Below, piece by piece: positions 1 through 5,164 of a stretch of DNA of 6,328 nt. The notes beneath the pieces were generated by a model. The model worked only from the letters and a program-made list of their open reading frames with translations, was not told where the DNA came from and did not search any database. Location: positions 1 through 6,328 of the forward strand of contig CABVAS010000094.1 of the NCBI GenBank assembly GCA_902496375.1, given 5' to 3'. The translations under genes were made by a program, and so were the position numbers. How positions within the stretch are numbered: position 1 is the stretch's first letter; each line of letters opens with the position of its first letter. The stretch comes from an uncultured Collinsella sp. GTDB lineage: Bacteria; Actinomycetota; Coriobacteriia; Coriobacteriales; Coriobacteriaceae.

Positions 1-913
1 CCTCGACGTCAAACGTCGGATCGTACTCGGTCATCGTCACAAAGTGCGAGAGCTTGATCTGCTCGCGCTCAAAGCCGTCGAACTCCTTGTCCGTGAACAC
101 GCGGGTCATCTGACGTGCGCGGTCGGGACGGAAGTTGAAGAAAATAGCCGCGTCGCCCTCGTGGATGCCCTCGTTGTGGGCAGCGAAGGGCTCGACGAAC
201 TCGTCGCCGCGCGGGTCCTTCTCGTAGTAGGCCTTGATACCGGCAACGGGGTCGGTATCAGCATCGGACGCGTTGACCATGACGTCGTAGGCGCGCTGGA
301 TGCGCTCCCAACGGTTGTCGCGGTCCATCGCCCAATAACGACCCGAGACGGTGGCAACGCGAGCGTCGCAACCGGTCTCCTCGGAAATCTTGGCCAGGAA
401 GGCACAGAACTCACTCATGTAACCGGCACCGGACTGCGGGTCGACGTCGCGGCCATCCATGAAGGCGTGGACGCGAACGGTCTTGACACCATGCTCGGCA
501 GCCATCTTGACCAGAGCCTCGACGTGGTTCATGTGGGAGTGAACGCCGCCAGGGCTCATAAGGCCCATGAGGTGGAGAGTCTTGCCGTCAGCCTTGACAT
601 CGTCCATGGCCTTGACGAAAACCTCGTTCTTGGCGATGGAGCCGTCCTTGATGGCATTGTTGATGCGCGAAAGCTCCTGGAACACGATGCGACCGGCACC
701 GATGTTGAGGTGACCCACCTCGGAGTTGCCCATCTGGCCGTCGGGAAGGCCCACGTCCTCGCCCGAAGCACCGAGCGTGGTGTGAGGATACTTCTCGTAC
801 AGGCCATCAAGGAAGGGCGTCTTGGCAGCGGCGACGGCGTTCTCGCCATCGGCCGGAGCAAGGCCGCAGCCGTCCATGATAATCAGGAGTGCAGGAAGAT
901 GACGTTGTGCCAT
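1..913 (-). CDS. gpmI: 2,3-bisphosphoglycerate-independent phosphoglycerate mutase, N-terminal ~304 residues (runs off left edge)
   Basis: Interconverts 3-phosphoglycerate and 2-phosphoglycerate in cytosolic glycolysis/gluconeogenesis through a phosphoserine intermediate in a metal-dependent alkaline-phosphatase-like fold. The visible part starts MAQRHLPALLIIMDGCG, where Asp14 is the first metal ligand. The catalytic phosphoserine is Ser64 in MGNSEVGH (61-68). The inserted phosphotransferase domain follows, with GGVHSH (122-127, His125), DGRD (153-156), the GRYWAMDRDNRW segment (191-202) and FNFRPDRARQ (259-268, Arg262 and Arg265). All expected N-terminal catalytic and substrate residues are present. 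The family is about 510 residues, so roughly 60% is visible; the C-terminal metal ligands lie outside the window. The ATG at 913 is only 5 nt after the tpiA stop. An AGGA overlapping that TAG stop serves as a short-spaced ribosome site, implying coupling to tpiA. The frame stays open to base 1. Confidence 0.97.
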   Translation of the reverse strand, partial: MAQRHLPALLIIMDGCGLAPADGENAVAAAKTPFLDGLYEKYPHTTLGASGEDVGLPDGQMGNSEVGHLNIGAGRIVFQELSRINNAIKDGSIAKNEVFVKAMDDVKADGKTLHLMGLMSPGGVHSHMNHVEALVKMAAEHGVKTVRVHAFMDGRDVDPQSGAGYMSEFCAFLAKISEETGCDARVATVSGRYWAMDRDNRWERIQRAYDVMVNASDADTDPVAGIKAYYEKDPRGDEFVEPFAAHNEGIHEGDAAIFFNFRPDRARQMTRVFTDKEFDGFEREQIKLSHFVTMTEYDPTFDVE

Positions 914-918
914 ATGTC

Positions 919-1686
919 CTACTCGCCTGCCTTGACGACCATAGAGGCGAAGTCGGCAGCCTTGAGCGAAGCGCCGCCCACGAGGGCGCCGTCAACGTCG
1001 GGCTTGGCGACGAGCTCGGCGATGTTGCCGGGCTTGGCGGAACCGCCATACAGCACGCGGATGCCGTTAGCGAGCTCCTCGCCGAACATCTCCTTGAGGG
1101 TCTCACGGATAGCACCGCAGACCTCCTGAGCGTCCTCGGCGGTAGCGGTCTTGCCGGTGCCGATGGCCCAGATGGGCTCGTAGGCGACGACGACCTGCTT
1201 GGGGCAGGTGATCTCAAGACCAGCAAGGCCAGCCTTGACCTGGTTCACGACGTGCTCGACATAGGTGCCAGCCTCGCGGACCTCGAGGGACTCGCCGCAG
1301 CAGAAGACGGGAACAAGGCCGGCGGCAACGAGAGCCTTAGCCTTCTTGTTCTGGTCCTCGTCGGTCTCGTGGAAGTAGTCGCGACGCTCGGAGTGACCGA
1401 TGATGCAGTAGGTGCAGCCAGCGGACTTGAGCATGTCGCAAGAGGACTCACCGGTGAAGGCACCCTTGGCCTCCCAGTACACGTTCTGTGCACCGAGGGC
1501 GATGGGGGCAGCCTGAATGCGGTCATGAACCGTGGTGATGTCGATGGTCGGAGGGCAGACGAGCACCTCGACGCCAGCCGGAACCTCGGGCAGAGCCTGA
1601 GCCAGCTCGTCGGCGAGCTTGGCGGCCTCGGCGACGTCGTTGTTCATCTTCCAGTTACCAGCGATAAGAAGGGTGCGATTAGGCAT
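919..1686 (-). CDS. tpiA: Triosephosphate isomerase
   Basis: Interconverts dihydroxyacetone phosphate and glyceraldehyde-3-phosphate in the cytosol, working as a homodimeric TIM barrel. It is 255 residues, the usual length. The N-terminal NWKMN motif (11-15) gives the substrate-binding Lys13. The electrophile is His98 in IIGHSERR (95-102). The catalytic base is Glu170 in AYEPIWAIGTGK (168-179), which includes the mobile loop 6. The phosphate-gripping LYGGSAKPGN lies at 212-221. The start at 1686 is chosen because MPNRTLLIAGNWKMN matches the family N-terminus and a GGAGG (1696-1700) lies 9 nt upstream; the upstream in-frame ATG at 1749 lies inside pgk and adds unrelated residues. The start overlaps the end of pgk by 8 nt, so translation is probably coupled. 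The segment CCGE (129-132) has Cys-Cys where many homologues have Cys-Val; this is not a catalytic change. Confidence 0.98.
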   Translation of the reverse strand: MPNRTLLIAGNWKMNNDVAEAAKLADELAQALPEVPAGVEVLVCPPTIDITTVHDRIQAAPIALGAQNVYWEAKGAFTGESSCDMLKSAGCTYCIIGHSERRDYFHETDEDQNKKAKALVAAGLVPVFCCGESLEVREAGTYVEHVVNQVKAGLAGLEITCPKQVVVAYEPIWAIGTGKTATAEDAQEVCGAIRETLKEMFGEELANGIRVLYGGSAKPGNIAELVAKPDVDGALVGGASLKAADFASMVVKAGE

Positions 1687-2869
1687 CGAGAAGCGCCTCC
1701 ACTCCGGGCAGGGCCTTACCCTCGACGAGCTCCATGGAAGCGCCACCACCGGTGGAGATCCAGCTCATCTTGTCGGCCAGGTTGAACTTGTTGACAGCTG
1801 CGACAGAGTCGCCACCGCCGATAATCGAGGTGCAATCGGCCTCGGCGACAGCCTCGGCGATAGCCTGGGTGCCGTGAGCGAAGTTGTCGAACTCGAAGAC
1901 GCCCATGGGGCCATTCCAGAACACGGTCTTGGCGCCCTTGACAGCCTCGGCGTAGAGCTCCTCGGTCTTAGGACCGATGTCCATGCCCTCACGATCGTCG
2001 GGGATAGCGTCGGAAGCGACAACCTCGGGGACAGCGTCCTCGCCAAAGTGATCGGCAACGCGGTTGTCGATGGGGAGCAGGATCTTGACGCCCTTCTCCT
2101 CGGCCTTCTTAAGCATCTCGCCGGCGCGCTCGACCCAGTCCTCTTCTTTGAGGGACTGACCGACGGACAGGCCCTGAGCCAGGAAGAAGGTGTAAGCCAT
2201 GCCGCCACCGATGATCAGGGTGTCAGCGGAGTCGATGAGGTGATCGAGAACGCCGATCTTGGAGGAAACCTTGGAACCGCCGACGATGGCGACGAAGGGG
2301 CGCTCGGGCTCGGCGAAGATGCCGGTCAGCGTGTCGACCTCCTTCTCGAGCAGGAAGCCGGCGACGGCAGGCAGGTAAGCGGCGGGGCCCACGACGGAAC
2401 CCTGGGCGCGGTGAGCGGTGCCGAAGGCATCGAGAACGAAGACGTCACCATAGGAAGCGAGCTTCTTGGCGATCTCGGGATCGTTCTTCTTCTCACGCTT
2501 ATCGAAGCGGACGTTCTCGAGAACGAGAACCTTGCCCGGCTCGACGGCGGCGACAGCCTCGGCAGCCTTCTCGCCGTAAGTGTCGGCGACAAAGGCAACG
2601 TCGAGACCAGAGAGCTCGGCGAGCTTCTTGGCGACAGGCTCAAGGGAGAGCTCAGGCTGGAAGCCAGTGCCCTCGGGACGGCCGAGGTGGCTCATGAGGA
2701 TGACGCGAGCGTTGTGCTCAACGAGATAGTTGATGGTGGGCAGGGCAGCCTTGATACGGGTGGTGTCGCCAACGACGCCATCCTTGATAGGCACGTTAAA
2801 GTCAACGCGGACGAGAACGCGCTTGCCGTCGACATCGATGTCGCGGACGGTCTTCTTGGTAAAGGCCAT
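1679..2869 (-). CDS. pgk: Phosphoglycerate kinase
   Basis: Transfers phosphate between 1,3-bisphosphoglycerate and ADP to give 3-phosphoglycerate and ATP, the first ATP-yielding step of lower glycolysis, in the cytosol. It is 396 residues, normal for the bacterial family. The N-terminal substrate domain shows RVDFNVP (21-27), GDTTRI (34-39), SHLGRP (60-65), LENVRF (117-122, Arg122) and TAHRA (151-155, Arg154). The nucleotide domain shows GGSKV (197-201), WNGPMGVFE (318-326), IIGGGDS (349-355) and STGGGASMELVEGK (372-385). The start at 2869 (MAFTKKTVRDID) fits homologues; an AAAGG lies about 11 nt upstream. An in-frame ATG at 2905 has no suitably spaced ribosome site and would add residues the family lacks. 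The stop TAA lies inside tpiA. The gene is separated from gap by a 140-bp gap holding a terminator-like hairpin and a leader dyad. Confidence 0.98.
   Translation of the reverse strand: MAFTKKTVRDIDVDGKRVLVRVDFNVPIKDGVVGDTTRIKAALPTINYLVEHNARVILMSHLGRPEGTGFQPELSLEPVAKKLAELSGLDVAFVADTYGEKAAEAVAAVEPGKVLVLENVRFDKREKKNDPEIAKKLASYGDVFVLDAFGTAHRAQGSVVGPAAYLPAVAGFLLEKEVDTLTGIFAEPERPFVAIVGGSKVSSKIGVLDHLIDSADTLIIGGGMAYTFFLAQGLSVGQSLKEEDWVERAGEMLKKAEEKGVKILLPIDNRVADHFGEDAVPEVVASDAIPDDREGMDIGPKTEELYAEAVKGAKTVFWNGPMGVFEFDNFAHGTQAIAEAVAEADCTSIIGGGDSVAAVNKFNLADKMSWISTGGGASMELVEGKALPGVEALLDA
1696..1700 (-). promoter_or_regulatory. Ribosome binding site of tpiA, inside the pgk coding sequence
   Basis: GGAGG on the minus strand lies 9 nt before the tpiA ATG at 1686 and is part of the last pgk codons (Val-Glu-Ala). 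It supports the tpiA start at 1686. Ribosomes finishing pgk at 1679 could reinitiate here. Confidence 0.65.
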
Positions 2870-2892
2870 GTTTGCTTCTACCTTTCGTACGT

Positions 2893-2915
2893 GTCTGCCT
2901 CCCATTACGGCAGAC
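2893..2915 (-). promoter_or_regulatory. Perfect inverted repeat in the pgk leader
   Basis: Reading the minus strand, GTCTGCC, a 9-nt spacer and GGCAGAC form a perfect 7-bp dyad. It ends 23 nt before the pgk ATG and 7 nt or so before the AAAGG ribosome site. In RNA it would be a stable GC-rich stem with a purine-rich loop; in DNA it could be a protein-binding site. No T-run follows, so it is not a terminator. The function is unknown; a 5' stabilising or processing hairpin for pgk-tpiA-gpmI mRNA and an operator are both possible. Confidence 0.5.
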
Positions 2916-2925
2916 GATTTCCTAT

Positions 2926-2972
2926 AAAAAGGGCGCGACCCTAGGGTGTAAGCCCTATAAGGCCGCGCCCTT
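2926..2972 (-). terminator. Intrinsic terminator-like hairpin between gap and pgk
   Basis: On the minus strand a perfect 9-bp outer stem, AAGGGCGCG (2972-2964) with CGCGCCCTT (2937-2929), encloses a second 5-bp hairpin, TAGGG-CTTACA-CCCTA (2957-2942). It is followed by a T-run (TTTTTATA, ending near 2923). This is a classical rho-independent terminator placed 37 nt after the gap stop. A weaker hairpin (outer TTTAG/CTAAA at 2974-2978 and 2998-3002, inner GCTC/GAGC) lies between the gap stop and it. No clear promoter is visible before pgk, so partial read-through is the likely route to pgk, tpiA and gpmI. Confidence 0.75.
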
Positions 2973-3009
2973 CTTTAGACGCTCAACGAGCTATTCGCTA
3001 AAAGCTAAA

Positions 3010-4035
3010 TTAAGCAACGAACTTCTCGAAGTACTTGATGGTGCGGACCATCTGAGAGGTGTAAGAGTTCTCGTTGTCGTACCAAGAGGTGACCTGAACG
3101 AGGGTCTGGCCGTTGCCGAGGTCAGAGCACATGGTCTGAGTGGCGTCGAAGATGGAGCCGTGGGTCTCGCCGATGATGTCGGTGGAGACGATGTCGTCCT
3201 CGTTGTAACCGAAGGTCTCAGAGATGGTGGCAGCGTAGGCCTTCATAGCGGCGTTAACCTCGTCGACGGTGACCTTCTTGTCAACGACAGCGTAGAGGTT
3301 GGTGATAGAGCCGGTCGGCGTCGGGACGCGCTGGGCGGCACCGATGAGCTTACCGTTGAGCTCGGGGAGAACCAGGCCGATGGCCTTGGCAGCACCGGTG
3401 GTGTTGGGGACGATGTTGACGGCGCAGGCGCGGCTACGACGCTTGTTGCCCTTGCGCTGCGGGCCGTCGAGCGGCATCTGGTCGCCGGTCCAGGCGTGAA
3501 TGGTGGTCATGATGCCGGACACGATGGGAGCGAAGTCGTTCAGACCCTTGGCCATCGGGGCGAGGCAGTTGGTGGTGCAGGAAGCAGCGGAGATGATGTT
3601 GTCCTCAGCGGTCAGCGTCTCATGGTTGACGTTGTACACGATGGTGGGCAGATCGCTGCCGGCCGGAGCGGAGATGACGACCTTCTTGGCGCCAGCGTTG
3701 ATGTGGGCCTGAGCCTTAGCCTTGCTGGTGTAGAAGCCGGTGCACTCCAGAACGACGTCGACGTCGAGGTCGCCCCAAGGCAGGTTGTTGGCGTCGGCCT
3801 CCTTGTAGATCTTGATCTCCTTGCCGTCAACGGTGATGGAATCCTCGCCAGCAACGACCTCGTGATCGCGAGCGTAGTTGCCCTGCGTGGAGTCGTACTT
3901 CAGCAGGTAAGCGAGCATATCGGGAGAGGTGAGGTCGTTGATAGCGACGATCTCGGAGCCCTCATGACCGAACATCTGACGGAAAGCCAGACGACCGATG
4001 CGACCGAAGCCGTTAATAGCAACCTTTACTGCCAT
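3010..4035 (-). CDS. gap: Type I glyceraldehyde-3-phosphate dehydrogenase
   Basis: Oxidises and phosphorylates glyceraldehyde-3-phosphate to 1,3-bisphosphoglycerate with reduction of NAD, as a cytosolic homotetramer. It is 341 residues; the family is about 330-340. The N-terminal Rossmann motif is INGFGRIGR (7-15). Asp34 at the end of the second strand (AINDLT) favours NAD over NADP. The catalytic Cys153 lies in SAASCTTNC (149-157), and the activating His180 in TTIHAWTGDQ (177-186). The S-loop continues DGPQRKGNKRRSRA, the variant of Firmicutes-type enzymes. The C-terminal SWYDNENSYTSQMV signature is present. The start at 4035 is set by a strong AAAGGAG 5 nt upstream and by MAVKVAINGFG matching homologues; an in-frame ATG at 4137 lies in the promoter. 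The 5' leader can form a 6-bp hairpin (4060-4077). The gene follows whiA after an AT-rich control region and precedes a terminator. Confidence 0.98.
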   Translation of the reverse strand: MAVKVAINGFGRIGRLAFRQMFGHEGSEIVAINDLTSPDMLAYLLKYDSTQGNYARDHEVVAGEDSITVDGKEIKIYKEADANNLPWGDLDVDVVLECTGFYTSKAKAQAHINAGAKKVVISAPAGSDLPTIVYNVNHETLTAEDNIISAASCTTNCLAPMAKGLNDFAPIVSGIMTTIHAWTGDQMPLDGPQRKGNKRRSRACAVNIVPNTTGAAKAIGLVLPELNGKLIGAAQRVPTPTGSITNLYAVVDKKVTVDEVNAAMKAYAATISETFGYNEDDIVSTDIIGETHGSIFDATQTMCSDLGNGQTLVQVTSWYDNENSYTSQMVRTIKYFEKFVA

Positions 4036-4040
4036 TGTGT

Positions 4041-4047
4041 CTCCTTT
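4041..4047 (-). promoter_or_regulatory. Strong ribosome binding site of gap
   Basis: AAAGGAG on the minus strand lies 5 nt before the gap ATG at 4035, near-ideal in sequence and spacing. It decides the start in favour of MAVKVAING and against the in-frame ATG at 4137. The flanking TACGAAAGG is shared with the pgk leader. Confidence 0.85.
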
Positions 4048-4107
4048 CGTAAGGCCCCCGCGAGCTACAGCGCCCGCCGTTGAGGCCCACAAACTAACCA
4101 CTCGCCT

Positions 4108-4137
4108 AATATACCTTTTTTTTGACTTGAATTTCAC
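4108..4137 (-). promoter_or_regulatory. Probable sigma-70-type promoter of gap (P1)
   Basis: On the minus strand a -35 box GTGAAA (4137-4132, 4 of 6 consensus matches) and a -10 box TATATT (4113-4108, 5 of 6) are separated by 18 bp, with a run of eight A in the spacer (4123-4116). Transcription would start near 4101, giving a leader of about 66 nt. The DNA upstream is strongly AT-rich compared with the coding regions, as expected for a strong promoter. Found by eye, so the exact start is an estimate. Confidence 0.6.
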
Positions 4138-4153
4138 GAGAATGCTCGAAATT
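4130..4153. repeat. Imperfect dyad overlapping the gap -35 box
   Basis: AATTTC and GAAATT (read on the minus strand) flank an inner GAG/CTC pairing with a 2-nt asymmetry. The result is a 24-bp imperfect inverted repeat that covers the -35 box of P1. Its position would suit a repressor. AT-rich DNA makes such repeats more likely by chance. Confidence 0.35.
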
Positions 4154-4161
4154 GAAAATCA

Positions 4162-4191
4162 AATTTACGTTAAAACGTTTTAAAGAGTAAA
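4162..4191 (-). promoter_or_regulatory. Possible second, weaker gap promoter (P2)
   Basis: TTTACT (4191-4186, 4 of 6) and TAAATT (4167-4162, 4 of 6) are spaced 18 bp on the minus strand. The 14-bp palindrome at 4170-4183 lies wholly within this spacer, an arrangement typical of repressor-controlled promoters. The boxes are weak and the region is AT-rich, so this could be chance. Confidence 0.25.
4170..4183. promoter_or_regulatory. Perfect 14-bp palindrome, candidate operator upstream of gap
   Basis: TTAAAACGTTTTAA is a perfect palindrome with a central CG. Outer TTTAC/GTAAA arms (4164-4168 and 4186-4190) extend it imperfectly. Central-CG palindromes of the form AAACGTTT are characteristic of LacI/GalR-family operators such as PurR, CcpA and MalR sites. 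It is centred about 75 bp upstream of the estimated P1 start. The regulator is not in this window. Confidence 0.45.
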
Positions 4192-4193
4192 AC

Positions 4194-4220
4194 AGCAGTT
4201 CAATCCCTATATAAGCAGTT
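4194..4220. repeat. Pair of 7-bp direct repeats, 20-bp period
   Basis: AACTGCT (minus strand) occurs at 4220-4214 and 4200-4194, exactly 20 bp apart, just after the whiA stop. Two helical turns of spacing could mean tandem protein binding on one DNA face. A 7-mer repeated once is weak evidence. Confidence 0.25.
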
Positions 4221-4228
4221 TCGCTCAA

Positions 4229-5158
4229 CTACCTGTTTGCTTCAATGAGCTTTTCAAGCCTCAAAACGCGATGGTACAGGGCAGACTTCGACAAGGGAGG
4301 GTCAGCCATCTCGCCCAGATCGCGCAGCGAAAGATCGGGATAGCGCTCGCGCAGGTCGCAAAAGACTGCCAAGGCGTCCGGAAGCGTGTCGCGCAAACCC
4401 CGCTGCTCGAGCTCATCGATCAACGCAAGCTGATGCTGAGCGGCACCCGCACTTCTGGTCTGATTGGCCAGTTCGGCGTTCACGCGACGGTTCACATCGT
4501 TCTTAACCAACTTGACCGCGCGCGCCTCCTCAATCTCGGCAACGCTGCGCTTGGCGCCGACCAGCTTTAGGAGCTGCTCGATCTCCTCGGCGCTCTTAAT
4601 GTAGACGGCAAAGGACCCGCGCCGCGCGTTAACGCGCGCATGGACCCCAATCTGCTCCAATAGATCGCAAAGGCCCCGGGCATACTGCTCGCCCTGCACC
4701 GCGATCTCCAAATGAAAGTCGCCGCGGGGATCGGCCACGAAACCGCCGGCGATGAGCGCGCCGCGAATGTAGGCAAGCCTGCAGCAGGGACGGGCAACGA
4801 TGTGCCGGGGAACACCAGCTACGAGCCCTCCCCTGCGGTCGAGAATGCCCAGCAGCACCAGAGCCTTGTCCAGGTCGGGTTGATCGGGCAGGGTAATGAG
4901 ATAGTTACGGACCTTATGCAAGACCGATTTACGAACGGTGAATTCCGTTTTGAGCTTAAGGATGCGATGCGTCAGTGTGATCATCGTGCGCGCGACGGCA
5001 CCCGTCTCGGTCGCGACCGTCAAACGATACCGCCCGGAGCCGGCCAGCGAAAGTGTACCGCTCACACGCGTCAGGGCGGCAAGCGTCGACAAATCGCAGT
5101 ATTCACATTCGGGTTCGCAGCGCGCGAGCTCGTCGCGCACCTCGGCGGTAAACGACAT
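4229..5158 (-). CDS. whiA: WhiA family DNA-binding protein
   Basis: WhiA proteins are cytosolic DNA-binding regulators. In Streptomyces WhiA is needed for sporulation septation; in Bacillus subtilis it affects division and chromosome segregation. This one is 309 residues, the usual length. The N-terminal MSFTAEVRDELA is the family start. A degenerate LAGLIDADG homing-endonuclease-like domain covers about 1-205, including CCRLAYIRGALIAGGF (125-140) and HLEI (149-152). The signature NDVNRRVNAELANQT lies at 220-234. A helix-turn-helix at about 275-305 (LSLRDLGEMADPPLSKSALYHRV) ends the protein. Cysteines at 14, 18 and 21 plus the pair 125-126 could bind a metal or cluster. The start at 5158 lies 6 nt after the rapZ stop with only a weak TAGG ribosome site, so coupling to rapZ is likely. 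Unlike the glycolytic genes it uses a CTA codon (at 4568-4570). No terminator is evident after it, so read-through into gap is possible. Confidence 0.96.
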   Translation of the reverse strand: MSFTAEVRDELARCEPECEYCDLSTLAALTRVSGTLSLAGSGRYRLTVATETGAVARTMITLTHRILKLKTEFTVRKSVLHKVRNYLITLPDQPDLDKALVLLGILDRRGGLVAGVPRHIVARPCCRLAYIRGALIAGGFVADPRGDFHLEIAVQGEQYARGLCDLLEQIGVHARVNARRGSFAVYIKSAEEIEQLLKLVGAKRSVAEIEEARAVKLVKNDVNRRVNAELANQTRSAGAAQHQLALIDELEQRGLRDTLPDALAVFCDLRERYPDLSLRDLGEMADPPLSKSALYHRVLRLEKLIEANR

Positions 5159-5164
5159 GCAGGC

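Noticed and set aside
44..1785. Plus-strand open frames of 361 and 298 codons opposite gpmI and tpiA
   Set aside because: Both are in register with the real minus-strand genes and have the composition of reverse-complement translations.
2870..2905. Upstream in-frame ATG at 2905 as the pgk start or a leader peptide
   Set aside because: The ATG is in the loop of the leader hairpin with no properly spaced ribosome site; the added residues are not part of the family.
1619..2944. Very long plus-strand open frame (441 codons) opposite pgk
   Set aside because: It is exactly in register with pgk codons, so it is open only because pgk lacks TTA, CTA and TCA. The translation is low-complexity (rich in Gly, Asp, Leu, Val) with no recognisable domain, while pgk is unmistakable.
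2938..2947. 10-bp palindrome ACCCTAGGGT as an operator
   Set aside because: It falls inside the gap terminator structure, where its bases already take part in the inner hairpin.
2872..4083. 403-codon plus-strand open frame opposite gap
   Set aside because: It is in codon register with gap, so it is a codon-bias shadow; no plausible ribosome site or protein family.
4036..4137. Upstream in-frame ATG at 4137 as the gap start
   Set aside because: It lies in the promoter -35 box, and the 34 extra residues do not resemble the family; the ATG at 4035 has a near-ideal ribosome site.
4084..4228. AT-rich stretch after whiA as a horizontally acquired insert or mobile remnant
   Set aside because: It is under 200 bp, has no terminal repeats or coding remnants, and is fully explained as a promoter region.
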